Assembly (NCBI GenBank): GCA_943912255.1 | Contig: CALTTP010000006.1 | Span: forward strand, 59,557-123,556 | DNA: 64,000 nucleotides | Direction: 5' to 3' | Source: an uncultured Peptoniphilaceae bacterium | GTDB lineage: Bacteria > Bacillota > Clostridia > Tissierellales > Peptoniphilaceae | In this document: positions 9,264 to 18,330 of the stretch, piece after piece | How positions within the stretch are numbered: the first letter of the stretch is position 1 | Layout of the letters: each line of letters begins with the position of its first letter | The notes under the pieces: generated by a model | Database searches by the model: none | The model's input: the letters and a program-made list of their open reading frames with translations, nothing else | What the model was told of the DNA's origin: nothing | Translations under genes and position numbers: made by a program

Positions 9264-9488
9264 TTGCAAAGAAGATTTAGACCTAGAAGAAGAGTTTGTG
9301 CTTTTTGTGCTGATAAAAACAAAAAGATAGACTATAAAGACATAAATACATTAAAAAAATATGTATCCGATAGAGGCAAAATTCTTCCAAGAAGAGCTAC
9401 TGGATGTTGTGCTAAACATCAAAGAGCTATTACTGAAGAAATTAAAAAAGCAAGACAAGTAGCATTGTTACCATATTCTGCTGAATAG
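9264..9488 (+). CDS. rpsR: 30S ribosomal protein S18, Cys-rich (zinc-type)
   Basis: The 74-residue protein carries the S18 signature KIDYKDINTLKKYVSDRGKI, then LPRRATG. It has four cysteines, CAFC near the start and CC before AKHQR, typical of zinc-binding S18 forms in Clostridia. Translation probably begins at TTG 9264 behind AGGAGGG. It is the last gene of the operon and is followed by a clear terminator. Confidence 0.93.
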   Translation: MQRRFRPRRRVCAFCADKNKKIDYKDINTLKKYVSDRGKILPRRATGCCAKHQRAITEEIKKARQVALLPYSAE

Positions 9489-9521
9489 AAAACCTTGCTT
9501 GGATATAATAGTAAATGAAAT

Positions 9522-9557
9522 AATCTCCTTGATTGATGAGTCAGTCAGGAGATTTTT
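9522..9557 (+). terminator. Terminator of the rpsF-ssb-rpsR operon
   Basis: AATCTCCT pairs with AGGAGATT, extended by TGA/TCA pairing inside, and is followed by a run of T. Confidence 0.9.
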
Positions 9558-9624
9558 TGTTTTTTAACAGAATTTGTTTTTGTAAATGAAGGAAGTTTAA
9601 TATACAGCATCATTCATCGGAATA

Positions 9625-9654
9625 TTAATAAATTCCCACTATCTATGGTATAAT
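9625..9654 (+). promoter_or_regulatory. Probable promoter of the polysaccharide operon
   Basis: TATAAT at 9649-9654 has a weak -35 (TTAATA at 9625-9630) with an 18-base spacer. It is placed 22 bases before the first glycosyltransferase start. Confidence 0.5.
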
Positions 9655-9676
9655 CTCTTTAGGAATGGAGAAAATT

Positions 9677-10774
9677 ATGAAAATTTGTTATTTAGCTGAT
9701 GTAACCAGTGCTCATACAAAGAAATGGTGTAAATTTTTTTTGGCTAAGGGTTATGAAATTGTAATTATATCTCTAACATCTGGTGAAATACCAGGTTGTA
9801 AAGTATATGATTTCAATGTGGGGGATACAATTCATAAAAGCGACTTCAATAAGCTATTCTCTTATTTTGGAAAGATTAAGAGGGTAAGAGAGCTTATAAG
9901 AGAGGAAAATCCCGATATTATTCACGCCCACTATGCAACAAGTTATGGACTATTAGGGTCCTTATTAAATTTTAAGCCCTATATTTTATCTGTTTGGGGG
10001 TCGGATGTATATGACTTTCCCAGGAGATCTTTTATTCATAGATGGCTTTTGAAGCATAATTTAAAGTCGCCAACTCTTTTAATGTCTACTTCTACCGATA
10101 TGAAAAAGGAGATTCAAAAGTATACTAAAAGGGATGTTTTAGTCACTTATTTTGGAGTGGATCCACAAGTGTATAAGCCGTTAAAGGGTGTAAAAAAAGA
10201 AGGTATCTTTACAATTGGCACTATTAAATCTCTTTTTAAGGTATATGGTCTTGAATATTTAGTAAAAGCTTTTAAACTTTTAGTGGAAAAATACCCTCAA
10301 GACAGGTTTAAGTTGATATTGGCTGGAAAGGGCGAAGAAGAGGCGAATTTAAAAGCTCTTGTCAAAGAATTGGAAATTGAAAATTCTGTAGAATTTCCAG
10401 GTTACTTAAGTATTGAGAATTTAGTTAAGACATATAATTTAATGGATATTGCTGTTTTTCCATCGCTACAAGAAAGTTTTGGCGTTTCTGCTGTAGAGGC
10501 ACAGAGTTGTGGTGTGCCAGTGGTTGCAACAGATGTAGGAGGATTACCAGAAGCGACAAGCCCTGGTAAAAGCTCTTTACTAGTCAAACCGGAAAATGAA
10601 GTGGAATTATTTCAGGCTATGGAAAAATTGTTTTTGGAGAGAGAGTTAAGAGAAAATATGGGACATAATGGTAGGAAATATGTTTTAGAAAAATTTGTCT
10701 TAGAGGAAAATTTTTCTCGTATTGACAAGATTTACCATTCTGTTTTAAAAGGGGAAGTAAATGAGATATATTAG
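9677..10774 (+). CDS. Glycosyltransferase, GT4-like (GT-B fold)
   Basis: The 365-residue protein has the GT4 C-terminal pattern: GTIKSLFKVYGLEYL, the donor-binding ESFGVSAVEAQSCGVPVV with the E-x7-E motif, and GGLPEA. It probably transfers an activated sugar to a lipid-linked intermediate at the inner membrane face. I choose ATG 9677 because GGAG at 9667-9670 is spaced 6 bases from it; an in-frame ATG at 9665 overlaps that RBS. Its end overlaps the next gene by 14 bases, so the two are translationally coupled. The sugar specificity cannot be read from the sequence. Confidence 0.85.
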   Translation: MKICYLADVTSAHTKKWCKFFLAKGYEIVIISLTSGEIPGCKVYDFNVGDTIHKSDFNKLFSYFGKIKRVRELIREENPDIIHAHYATSYGLLGSLLNFKPYILSVWGSDVYDFPRRSFIHRWLLKHNLKSPTLLMSTSTDMKKEIQKYTKRDVLVTYFGVDPQVYKPLKGVKKEGIFTIGTIKSLFKVYGLEYLVKAFKLLVEKYPQDRFKLILAGKGEEEANLKALVKELEIENSVEFPGYLSIENLVKTYNLMDIAVFPSLQESFGVSAVEAQSCGVPVVATDVGGLPEATSPGKSSLLVKPENEVELFQAMEKLFLERELRENMGHNGRKYVLEKFVLEENFSRIDKIYHSVLKGEVNEIY

Positions 10775-12614
10775 AACAATTGGATTGATTTTAATTGATA
10801 TTTTTATTATTAATTTTAGTTATATCTTTGGAATGTACCTTAGATTTGATGGTAATTTACCAAGGGAATACTTGGATAGATACTTAGAATTTGCAATATA
10901 TATAACTGTATTTCAAATAGTGGTATTTATTATCGTGGGATTATATAAGACCCTTTGGAGATATGCCAGTATAGAGGAGTTTGTAAGGGCTTTAGGTGCT
11001 GTAGTAATCTCTAATTTAGTGGTTACAGCAGGAATGTTAATTGCAATAAATAAGGATATTCCAAGGTCTGTATATGTTATAGCCCTTGTTTTCGAATCTG
11101 CATTAATACCGGGAATAAGGCTTACTTCTAGAGCCAAATACAGTTTTATAGACAATAAATCTTCTAATAAAACCAACTCTAGACCAAAAAGGACATTGGT
11201 TATTGGTGCTGGTGAAGCTGGAGTCTTAGTAGTAAAGGAACTTAATAAACACCATGAAATTTTAAATGTCCCTATTGGTTTCATAGATGATGATATCAAC
11301 AAGAAAAATAGGATTATAAAGGGAGTGCCAGTACTTGGTACTAGAGAGGACATTGAAGAGATAGTCAAGGAATACGATATTGAAGAAATTATTGTTGCCT
11401 TGCCTTCTGCCCAAGATAATGACACTAGGGACATTCTACAAAGATGTAATCGTACAAAGATTAAAACTAAGTTAATTCCTGGATACTACACTGTTATCGA
11501 TGAAAAGAACTTTGACCTTTCAAAGATGAGGGAAGTCCAAATAGAAGACCTACTAGGCAGAGAAGAGGTACATTTAGATCTTGATTCTCTAAAGGATTTT
11601 ATCCAGGGAAAGGTCATTATGGTTACAGGGGCAGGAGGTTCCATTGGTTCGGAATTGTGTAGACAAATAATTAAATTTAATCCGAAAAAAATGGTTATGG
11701 TAGATATTTACGAAAACAATATCTACAATATTCAAATGGAACTTATGCGTAATTATAAAAATCCTCCTATTGAAGTGCTTATTGACAGCATTAGAGATGC
11801 TTCTAGAATGGATTTGATATTTGATGAGTATAGACCAGAAATTGTATTTCATGCAGCCGCCCATAAACATGTTCCATTAATGGAAGATTCACCGGTTTCT
11901 GCAATAAAAAACAATGTCTTTGGAACTCTTAATTTGTTGGTTTGTTCAGATAGATATAATGTGAAGAAATTTGTTAATATATCCACGGATAAAGCCGTAA
12001 ATCCTACATCTGTAATGGGCTGCACCAAGAGGATTTGTGAAATAATGATTCAGACCATGGATAAACAGTCTAAGACGGACTTTGTAGCTGTTCGATTTGG
12101 AAATGTACTAGGTTCCAATGGATCGGTTATTCCTCTATTTAAGGAACAAATTAAAAATGGGGGTCCTGTGACTGTTACTCATCCAGACATAATAAGATAT
12201 TTTATGACTATTCCTGAAGCCTGTCAGTTGGTTTTACAAGCAGGGGCCATAGCCAAAGGTGGAGAGATATTTATTTTAGATATGGGGGAACCTGTAAGAA
12301 TTGTAGATTTAGCTGAAAAGCTTATTGAACTTTCAGGTTTTGTGCCTAATCAGGATATAAAAATTGAATTTACTGGTTTAAGACCAGGAGAAAAGCTATA
12401 CGAAGAATTGATTTTAGATTTAGAAAACTCCTGTAAGACGGATTTTGAGAAAATATTTATTGAAAAGCCTGTTACTCATGATAAGGATAGATTAAATAAG
12501 GGATTGGACCAACTTAAAAATGACTTGGATTCTAAAGACTACTTAGTTCTATTGGAGGACTTAAAGTATATAGTTCCAAACTTTACACCGGAGAGGTTAG
12601 AAGATAATAAATAA
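10761..12614 (+). CDS. WbpM/CapD-type nucleotide-sugar 4,6-dehydratase (membrane)
   Basis: The 617-residue protein has four N-terminal membrane segments within about the first 125 residues. A Rossmann-like domain (VIGAGEAGVLVV near residue 148) and a short-chain dehydrogenase domain (VTGAGGSIGSE near residue 287) follow. The second domain has HAAAHKHVPLME, ISTDKAVNPTSVMG and the M-x3-K arrangement MGCTK that replaces Y-x3-K in this family. Relatives dehydrate UDP-GlcNAc as the first step toward deoxy-amino sugars such as bacillosamine or FucNAc. It lies between two glycosyltransferases and overlaps both, supporting one polysaccharide or glycan pathway. Confidence 0.88.
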   Translation: MRYIRTIGLILIDIFIINFSYIFGMYLRFDGNLPREYLDRYLEFAIYITVFQIVVFIIVGLYKTLWRYASIEEFVRALGAVVISNLVVTAGMLIAINKDIPRSVYVIALVFESALIPGIRLTSRAKYSFIDNKSSNKTNSRPKRTLVIGAGEAGVLVVKELNKHHEILNVPIGFIDDDINKKNRIIKGVPVLGTREDIEEIVKEYDIEEIIVALPSAQDNDTRDILQRCNRTKIKTKLIPGYYTVIDEKNFDLSKMREVQIEDLLGREEVHLDLDSLKDFIQGKVIMVTGAGGSIGSELCRQIIKFNPKKMVMVDIYENNIYNIQMELMRNYKNPPIEVLIDSIRDASRMDLIFDEYRPEIVFHAAAHKHVPLMEDSPVSAIKNNVFGTLNLLVCSDRYNVKKFVNISTDKAVNPTSVMGCTKRICEIMIQTMDKQSKTDFVAVRFGNVLGSNGSVIPLFKEQIKNGGPVTVTHPDIIRYFMTIPEACQLVLQAGAIAKGGEIFILDMGEPVRIVDLAEKLIELSGFVPNQDIKIEFTGLRPGEKLYEELILDLENSCKTDFEKIFIEKPVTHDKDRLNKGLDQLKNDLDSKDYLVLLEDLKYIVPNFTPERLEDNK

Positions 12615-13831
12615 TGAAGATACTAATGGCCAGTCAAGGAATTCCAAATTATAAAACTCCCATGTATGGAATTCATCAATTGGAATACGCTAAAGCCCTT
12701 AAAGAGTTTGGCATTGATGTCTTTATTGTAGCTTTGGATTTAAGGTCCCTTAGAAGATGGCGAAAGTGGGGTTACCATAGAGGAGAATATGAAGGTATTT
12801 CCTATTATAATATCAGTTTACCCTTGGGAAATTTCAATGAACTAACACAGATGAAGTATGGTTCTAAAGTTTTGGGTAAATATTTAATTGATATTCTTAA
12901 GATTGAAAAGGATACGGATTTAATTCATAGTCACTTTTTAAATCATAGTTATCCCTTCGTCAAGGTTGTTAAAGATAAGGGCCTTGGGCTACCCATTGTC
13001 CTATCGGAGCATTCTTCCCATGTAAATAAGAAAAATCCGGAGGATATCTCTAGGGAGAAGATTATTATTGGAAATTACGTCTATAATAATTGTGATAAAT
13101 TAATTGTTGGTAGTCCTTATTTTAAAGAGGTTTTAAATAGGAATTTTGGGGTGGAAGCTGTTGTATCACCCACGGTGACAGACACATTCTCCTTTACATT
13201 GGATAAATTGGATTTCAATAGGGATGTTTTTAGGGTTGTTTCTACAGGAAATTTGATTAAAGATAAGGGGCATTTTGAATTGATTTCTGCCTTTTCAAAG
13301 ATATTTAAAGGGAAAAATGCTACATTAAAGATATTTGGTCAAGGAGTAGAATATAATAACCTATTGGCCTTGATTAAAAAAAATAAAATGGATAATCAAA
13401 TTTTTCTAATGGGACATAAAAACTTAGAGGAGATAAATAGAGAGTATAATAAATCTGACTTATTTGTCTTAGCCTCTCATCATGAGACCTATGGAAAGGT
13501 TTATATTGAAGCCATGTGTTCAGGATTACCTGTAATTACAGTCAATAATGGTGGTTCTGAGCACTTTATAGAGGAATTCAACGGCGTTATTGCACAAAAG
13601 AATAATGTAGAGGATTTAGCAAATAAACTGAAATTAATGTATAATAAAATAAGGAACTCAAAAGACGGAAGTATCAACGAAGATACATGGAAAAGCTTTG
13701 ATAAATTAAAGATTAGAGAACATATGTTATTGAATTTTTCAAAAAATGCAAGTATTAGAGATTTGGAAAAGATATATTCTGAGGTTTTAAAAGGAGAGAA
13801 TTATGTCGAAAAGAGGAAAGAAAAGCTTTAA
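12614..13831 (+). CDS. Glycosyltransferase family 4 protein
   Basis: The 405-residue GT-B type protein begins KILMASQGIPNYKTPMYG and has a C-terminal donor site HHETYGKVYIEAMCSG with the E-x7-E motif, then VNNGGSEHF. The start ATG overlaps the preceding stop codon by one base (TAATG), a classic coupling. It probably adds a later sugar in the same glycan as the neighbouring genes. The specificity is unknown. Confidence 0.85.
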   Translation: MKILMASQGIPNYKTPMYGIHQLEYAKALKEFGIDVFIVALDLRSLRRWRKWGYHRGEYEGISYYNISLPLGNFNELTQMKYGSKVLGKYLIDILKIEKDTDLIHSHFLNHSYPFVKVVKDKGLGLPIVLSEHSSHVNKKNPEDISREKIIIGNYVYNNCDKLIVGSPYFKEVLNRNFGVEAVVSPTVTDTFSFTLDKLDFNRDVFRVVSTGNLIKDKGHFELISAFSKIFKGKNATLKIFGQGVEYNNLLALIKKNKMDNQIFLMGHKNLEEINREYNKSDLFVLASHHETYGKVYIEAMCSGLPVITVNNGGSEHFIEEFNGVIAQKNNVEDLANKLKLMYNKIRNSKDGSINEDTWKSFDKLKIREHMLLNFSKNASIRDLEKIYSEVLKGENYVEKRKEKL

Positions 13832-15218
13832 AGATATAAATAAAAAGTATAGTTTTTTAGACGATGGGGTTGAGGGTTTAAAGAACAGGAATGTTACTAG
13901 AGATGAGGAATCTCGAGAAAGAACTCAAAGACAAGAGGAAAGAAAAAGAGAATCTAGAAGTCAAAGAAGGACTTCTAGAAACCAGGATTTTAGAGACCAT
14001 ACCATCAAAATGGATGCAGCGGCTATAGAAAAAGAGCGTAGAAGGCTTGAAGTCTTAGCCATGAGAGAAAGACAGAGAAAAAACAAAAGAGCTAGACTTA
14101 TTGGAATTGGTCTATCTATTGTTGGGGTAATAGCATTAGTAATAATTTTAAAGACTGTTCTTGATGGTAAGACTAAGAAAAATGTTGCTACTACAGAACC
14201 TACAAATATTGTGGAGACTATTAATAGTGATGAGACCACTACATTAAAAGGTTTTGTCTTAGTAAGTAAGGGTGTAAAGTACTATCAAGAAAGCAATACC
14301 TCTTCTACTGAATTAGGGGATATTGCAGCGGGAACCTATTTGGAAAACTACGGTGTTACCAATGGATTCAACAAAATAAAATACAATGGTGTAGATGGAT
14401 ATGTGGAAAGCTCTAACCTTTCTTCTGTAAAAAATCCTGAACAATTAAAAGTTATTAAAGGATTACCTATAGTAAATGATAAATACAGTCTTCCTGAAGA
14501 ATTTCAACCAGGAATGAATGTACAGGCAAAGACTAACTTTGATATAATGGCAAGGAAAGCCAAGGCAGATGGTGTAATTATAAAAATCGCCAGTGATTAT
14601 AGAAGTTATGAACAGCAAAAGACCAATGGATACACTGACGGAGTTTCTGCATATGGAGAATATAAAGCAGATGGTTCTGAAGTTGAGCCAGGTAAGAGTG
14701 AACATCAAACAGGTCTTGCCTTTGATGTAGTGGGGGAAGACTATGAAAACAAGTATAATGAAAACTTTGCAGATAGTAAAGAATATAAGTGGTTATTGGA
14801 AAATGCTCATAAATATGGTTTTATTATTAGATATCCAAAGGATAAGGAAGATATTACTGGTAGAAAATTTGAACCATGGCATATAAGGTTTGTTGAAGCT
14901 ACTGTTGCAGATGCAATGCATAAGAATAACTTATCTTTAGAGGAATATCTAGGTTTGGCAAAGGTTGAAGAGGATAACACCGACAATCAACAGGACAATA
15001 ATAAAACCACTGATGAAGACAATCAAAATAATCAAAATACTGTAGATGAAGACAATCAAAATACTGTGGATGAAAACAACCAAGATAATGAAGATCAAAA
15101 TAATAACCAAGACAACCAAAATGATTCTGGAAATGGTAATGGGAGCAATCAAAACTTACAGGATAATCAAGATGCCCAAGACCAACAGGATTATGAAGAT
15201 GGAAATAATGGTAATTAA
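13803..15218 (+). CDS. VanY-like D,D-carboxypeptidase with SH3-like domain, membrane anchored
   Basis: The first 95 residues are highly charged (Arg/Lys/Glu) and cytoplasmic, then one membrane segment at about 98-120. An SH3-like region (about 150-215) precedes the M15B/VanY peptidase domain. The metal ligands are visible: His301 and Asp308 in SEHQTGLAFDV, and His360 in EPWH, with Glu357 as likely base. The enzyme should trim D-Ala from peptidoglycan stems outside the cell. The last 90 residues are a low-complexity Asp/Asn/Gln tail like that of the LCP protein. AAGGAGAG before ATG 13803 supports the start, overlapping the upstream gene by 29 bases. Confidence 0.88.
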   Translation: MSKRGKKSFKDINKKYSFLDDGVEGLKNRNVTRDEESRERTQRQEERKRESRSQRRTSRNQDFRDHTIKMDAAAIEKERRRLEVLAMRERQRKNKRARLIGIGLSIVGVIALVIILKTVLDGKTKKNVATTEPTNIVETINSDETTTLKGFVLVSKGVKYYQESNTSSTELGDIAAGTYLENYGVTNGFNKIKYNGVDGYVESSNLSSVKNPEQLKVIKGLPIVNDKYSLPEEFQPGMNVQAKTNFDIMARKAKADGVIIKIASDYRSYEQQKTNGYTDGVSAYGEYKADGSEVEPGKSEHQTGLAFDVVGEDYENKYNENFADSKEYKWLLENAHKYGFIIRYPKDKEDITGRKFEPWHIRFVEATVADAMHKNNLSLEEYLGLAKVEEDNTDNQQDNNKTTDEDNQNNQNTVDEDNQNTVDENNQDNEDQNNNQDNQNDSGNGNGSNQNLQDNQDAQDQQDYEDGNNGN

Positions 15219-15232
15219 TCGGTAGGTGTATT

Positions 15233-15478
15233 ATGGAAATAGGTGCAATAATAATATGCGTTATTTTAATGATGATATTCTTTGGACTTTTGGGTCTGTC
15301 CTTTAAAATAGCGGGGAAATTACTTATAAATAGCATTTCCGGTTTAGTACTCCTAGCAGTATTTAATTTTGTAGGGAGTATATTCGGATTATCTTTACAA
15401 ATTACATTTTTAAATGCAGTTGTAGCTGGAATATTTGGCATTCCTGGTATAATTGTGTTATTATTGTTAAAGTCTTAA
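15233..15478 (+). CDS. BofA-like membrane protein
   Basis: The 81-residue protein is almost entirely hydrophobic, with two or three membrane segments and the late signature NAVVAGIFGIPGIIVLLLL typical of the pro-sigma-K processing inhibitor (BofA) family. BofA restrains SpoIVFB during sporulation in Bacillus. Many non-sporulating Bacillota keep family members of unknown role, so the presence of the gene does not prove sporulation. The RBS (AGGTG) is weak. Confidence 0.75.
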   Translation: MEIGAIIICVILMMIFFGLLGLSFKIAGKLLINSISGLVLLAVFNFVGSIFGLSLQITFLNAVVAGIFGIPGIIVLLLLKS

Positions 15479-15500
15479 GAAATTAAATATGGAGGGAAAT

Positions 15501-16154
15501 ATGACAGATTTTAAAATTGATGCTCAAATTAGGAAGGGCACAGGAAAAAATAAAGTAGATAAATTGAGAGTTGAAAAGAAAGTTCCTGGTGTAATTTATC
15601 AAAGAGGAGAAGAAAATATCAACTTAGAATTACTTGAACAAGATCTAGATAAATTATATTTAGAAGCTGGAACTTCAAACCTTATCACTTTAAATATCGA
15701 TGGGGATTCTAGAAAGGCTCTAATTAAGGACGTTCAAAAACATCCTTTCAAAAACCAATATATTCACGTGGATTTTGTAGGTGTTGACATGTCTGAAAAG
15801 ATGAGAGTTGTTATTCCTATTGTTCTTGAAGGTAGGGACGAGATTAAAGTTGAACCATCTGTATTGATGCAAATTTTAAATGAAATTGAAGTAGAATGTC
15901 TACCTGCTGATTTACCATCTGAAGCTGTAGTAGAAGTTCAAGATATGGAAATTGGTGACACTGTAACCGTTGAAGATCTTGATGTTTTCAAAGATGAAAA
16001 GGTTGAAATCTTTATGGATCCTGAAGAAACTGTAGCTACTTTAACTGAACCTAGAGAAGAAGAAATTGAAGAGGAAGTTGAAGAAGTTGATGCAGCTGAT
16101 GTTCCAACAGTTGAAGAAACTGAACAAGAAGAGGAAGAAGCTGACGAAGAATAA
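15501..16154 (+). CDS. rplY: 50S ribosomal protein L25 / general stress protein Ctc
   Basis: The 217-residue protein has the L25 5S-rRNA-binding domain (FKIDAQIRKGTGKNKVDKLR, then VPGVIYQ) and the C-terminal TL5/Ctc domain (EVECLPADLPSE, DMEIGDTVTV). A very acidic Glu-rich tail follows. GGAGGG at 15491-15496 sets the start at ATG 15501; an in-frame ATG at 15489 lies upstream of that RBS and is unlikely. Confidence 0.9.
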   Translation: MTDFKIDAQIRKGTGKNKVDKLRVEKKVPGVIYQRGEENINLELLEQDLDKLYLEAGTSNLITLNIDGDSRKALIKDVQKHPFKNQYIHVDFVGVDMSEKMRVVIPIVLEGRDEIKVEPSVLMQILNEIEVECLPADLPSEAVVEVQDMEIGDTVTVEDLDVFKDEKVEIFMDPEETVATLTEPREEEIEEEVEEVDAADVPTVEETEQEEEEADEE

Positions 16155-16207
16155 ATCTTTTAAGTCGGATTTTTAAAGAGATTAAATAAAAAAACTTTAA
16201 AAAATGC

Positions 16208-16236
16208 TTGACAGAGTTAGTTTTCTCTGGCATAAT
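16208..16236 (+). promoter_or_regulatory. Promoter of the rplJ-rplL transcript
   Basis: A perfect TTGACA at 16208-16213 and CATAAT at 16231-16236 are separated by 17 bases. A structured leader of about 150 bases follows. Confidence 0.8.
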
Positions 16237-16252
16237 ATACAAGGTAATTAAA

Positions 16253-16351
16253 TACTGCCAAAGACAGTAGGTGTCTAAAGACTTAATTTCCTACCGAGGT
16301 GGACAAGATTAGATAATAGATCTTTCTGCCTTTTGGTGGAAAGATTTTTTT
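16253..16351 (+). promoter_or_regulatory. L10 ribosomal leader with attenuator
   Basis: The untranslated region before rplJ matches the position and layout of the Bacillota L10 leader, where excess L10-L12 complex binds the mRNA and lowers expression. It contains paired elements around TACTGCC/GGCAG and GTAGG/CCTAC. It ends in a terminator hairpin (ATCTTTC with GAAAGAT, 16320-16345) followed by seven T. The hairpin could act as an attenuator, since the rplJ start is only about 55 bases beyond it. Confidence 0.75.
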
Positions 16352-16404
16352 GTTAGATAGCTGAATTTTGGCATTAAGTTGAAATAGTAGCGGAGGTGAA
16401 TTTT

Positions 16405-16932
16405 TTGAAAGACCGTGTTTTAGAACAAAAAGAATCAGTTGTTGCTGAGATAACTGAAAACATTGAATCTGCAAAGTCTATCGTATTGGTTGACTATAGA
16501 GGTTTAAATGTTGAAGAGTTAACTGAGCTTAGAGACAGATTTAGAAAAGAAAATGTTGTTTATAAAGTATATAAGAATACAATGATGGACATTGCCTTTA
16601 AGAAGCTTGGTCATCAGTCAATTTTAGAGCATTTGAAAGGACCTAATGCAGTTGCTTTTAGTATGGAAGATGCAACAGCTGCTGCAAGAATTGCAAATGA
16701 CTTTGCAAAGGATCATGAAAAATTAGAAATTAAAGCAGGTTATATAGATGAAAAATTCCTAGATTTAGACGGAGTTAAAGAATTAGCATCTATACCATCA
16801 AGAGAAGTTCTTATTGGAAAATTACTTGGCAGCTTGAAGGCTCCAGTATCAAACTTTGTATACTTAATTGATGCAATAGCCAAGAAAAAAGAAGAATCAG
16901 GAGAAGCTACAGCAGAAGTAGCAGCAGAATAA
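16405..16932 (+). CDS. rplJ: 50S ribosomal protein L10
   Basis: The 175-residue protein has the L10 rRNA-binding start (KESVVAEITENIESAKS, VLVDYRGLNVEE), KVYKNTMMDIA, and LKGPNAVAFS. The Ala/Glu-rich C-terminal helix anchors the L12 dimers. GGAGGTGA at 16392-16399 points to TTG 16405 as start; an in-frame GTG at 16396 lies inside the RBS. It is followed by rplL, the usual pair. Confidence 0.93.
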   Translation: MKDRVLEQKESVVAEITENIESAKSIVLVDYRGLNVEELTELRDRFRKENVVYKVYKNTMMDIAFKKLGHQSILEHLKGPNAVAFSMEDATAAARIANDFAKDHEKLEIKAGYIDEKFLDLDGVKELASIPSREVLIGKLLGSLKAPVSNFVYLIDAIAKKKEESGEATAEVAAE

Positions 16933-16959
16933 TTTAAAAAATAATACCGGAGGTTAATA

Positions 16960-17337
16960 ATGAATATTGAACAAATATTAGAAGCAATTGAGAACATGTC
17001 AGTTCTTGAATTAAATGATTTAGTTAAACAAGCAGAAGAAAAATTTGGAGTTTCAGCTTCAGCACCAGTTGTAGTTGGTGGAGCAGCTGCAGCAGGTGGA
17101 GAAGGCGCAGGAGCAGCAGACGAAAAATCTGAATTCGATGTTGTTCTTGAATCAGCTGGAAATGAAAAGATTAAGGTTATCAAGGCAGTTAAAGATATTA
17201 CAGGTCTTGGATTAAAAGACGCTAAGGCTTTAGTTGATGGAGCTCCTAAGACAATTAAGGAAACTGTAGCTAAGGCAGAAGCTGAAGAAATGAAAGCTAA
17301 ATTAGAAGAAGTTGGAGCTACTGTAGAACTTAAGTAA
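16960..17337 (+). CDS. rplL: 50S ribosomal protein L7/L12
   Basis: The 125-residue protein has the N-terminal dimerisation helix (MNIEQILEAIENMSVLEL), an Ala/Gly hinge and the conserved C-terminal domain (KIKVIKAVKDITGLGLK, AKALVDGAP). Dimers bind L10 to form the stalk that recruits translation factors. GGAGG precedes the ATG, and a strong terminator ends the operon. Confidence 0.96.
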   Translation: MNIEQILEAIENMSVLELNDLVKQAEEKFGVSASAPVVVGGAAAAGGEGAGAADEKSEFDVVLESAGNEKIKVIKAVKDITGLGLKDAKALVDGAPKTIKETVAKAEAEEMKAKLEEVGATVELK

Positions 17338-17350
17338 TTACCAAAAAAAC

Positions 17351-17395
17351 AAAATGGTACTTTGGGATTGTTTTTCCCAGTACCATTTTTTATTA
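17351..17395 (+). terminator. Terminator of rplJ-rplL
   Basis: AAAATGGTACT pairs with AGTACCATTTT, with an inner GGG/CCC pairing, followed by T residues. It also lies at the end of the convergent DUF4097 gene. Confidence 0.9.
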
Positions 17396-17436
17396 TCTAA
17401 AAGTATGCGATACAATTTTTGCATCTTAATTTCTAA

Positions 17437-18234
17437 TTAAATAAAGTTTACATGAATTGAGCCCATGGATGATTTAAGTCTTAAAGTGTTTGGTTCATGG
17501 TACTTATATTTATAGGTTTTAGAACTGTTATCTTCGCTTTCATCATCTATTTTCATACTTCCCATATCCGTCTTTGTTCTTATGGAAATTTCCCTAGGAT
17601 CTTGTTCTAATTCTAGTTTAATTGACCCCATAGATGTTCCAATTTCGTTTTTACCTAGTAAGCCTCCTAAAATATTGATGCTTCCCATACTAGATTTTAC
17701 TTTAGAGTTGGTAACAGATAGATCAATTCCTTTAAAAGAACCCATAGACATCTTTATTTCAAAGTCTTCAAGGCTTAAGTCCTCCAGTTTTATGGAACCC
17801 ATACTTACATCCAGTCTACCCTTACTACAGGAGATTTCTTGCATTTTAAAAGAACCCATGGAAATATCTCCTTCCATTTTATTAAATACAAAATTTTCTG
17901 GAAGGGTAATGGTTATTTTATGGGAGTTTTGAAGTTGAAAACCCAAGTCTTCATCTTCTAAGTATAAAGTGTCATCTTTAACTATATAGTAAATTTCTCC
18001 TGGGGTATTCAATTCGATTTTTAGAGAAAAATCGTTTTTATCAGTGGTCTTTATAGATACAGAGCTATATTCTAAATCCATAACAAGATTGTGGAATTCA
18101 GGAAGAACTTTTTTTACCATTTCACCTATTTCAGCGGAAATTTTTTCGGGATTTTCCATTTCTTCAATCCTCTGTTCATAACCTTTTCTTTTTCTTAAAT
18201 TGTCATCTAAAAAATCTTTAAACTTTTCAAACAT
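17437..18234 (-). CDS. DUF4097-type beta-strand repeat protein with seven MGS repeats
   Basis: The 265-residue protein begins with a charged helical region (about 1-55), and the rest is a repeating beta-strand pattern. The short motif M-G-S followed by F, I or M recurs seven times (ISMGSF, VSMGSI, MSMGSF, SSMGSI, TSMGSI, TDMGSM, SSMGSI), each at a strand boundary, as expected for a right-handed beta solenoid. No signal peptide or membrane segment is visible, so it is probably cytoplasmic or adhesin-like only in fold. The RBS AGGAGGTG lies just before the start on the reverse strand. Its function is unknown. Confidence 0.75.
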   Translation of the reverse strand: MFEKFKDFLDDNLRKRKGYEQRIEEMENPEKISAEIGEMVKKVLPEFHNLVMDLEYSSVSIKTTDKNDFSLKIELNTPGEIYYIVKDDTLYLEDEDLGFQLQNSHKITITLPENFVFNKMEGDISMGSFKMQEISCSKGRLDVSMGSIKLEDLSLEDFEIKMSMGSFKGIDLSVTNSKVKSSMGSINILGGLLGKNEIGTSMGSIKLELEQDPREISIRTKTDMGSMKIDDESEDNSSKTYKYKYHEPNTLRLKSSMGSIHVNFI

Positions 18235-18252
18235 TTAGCACCTCCTACATTA

Positions 18253-18307
18253 ATTATACCCTATTTAAAATTATCAGGTTATAAATTTAACTTCCTTATG
18301 ATACAAT
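18253..18307. promoter_or_regulatory. Divergent promoter region (DUF4097 gene / dnaE)
   Basis: On the reverse strand TATAAT lies at 18258-18253. On the forward strand TACAAT at 18302-18307 lies 24 bases before the dnaE start. Neither has an obvious -35 box. Confidence 0.4.
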
Positions 18308-18330
18308 TTTAAGTTAGAGAGGACGATATT

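Noticed and set aside
14899..15441. Long reverse-strand open frame opposite the VanY gene tail
   Set aside because: It is a shadow of the repetitive Asn/Asp/Gln codons, with no RBS and no recognisable family.
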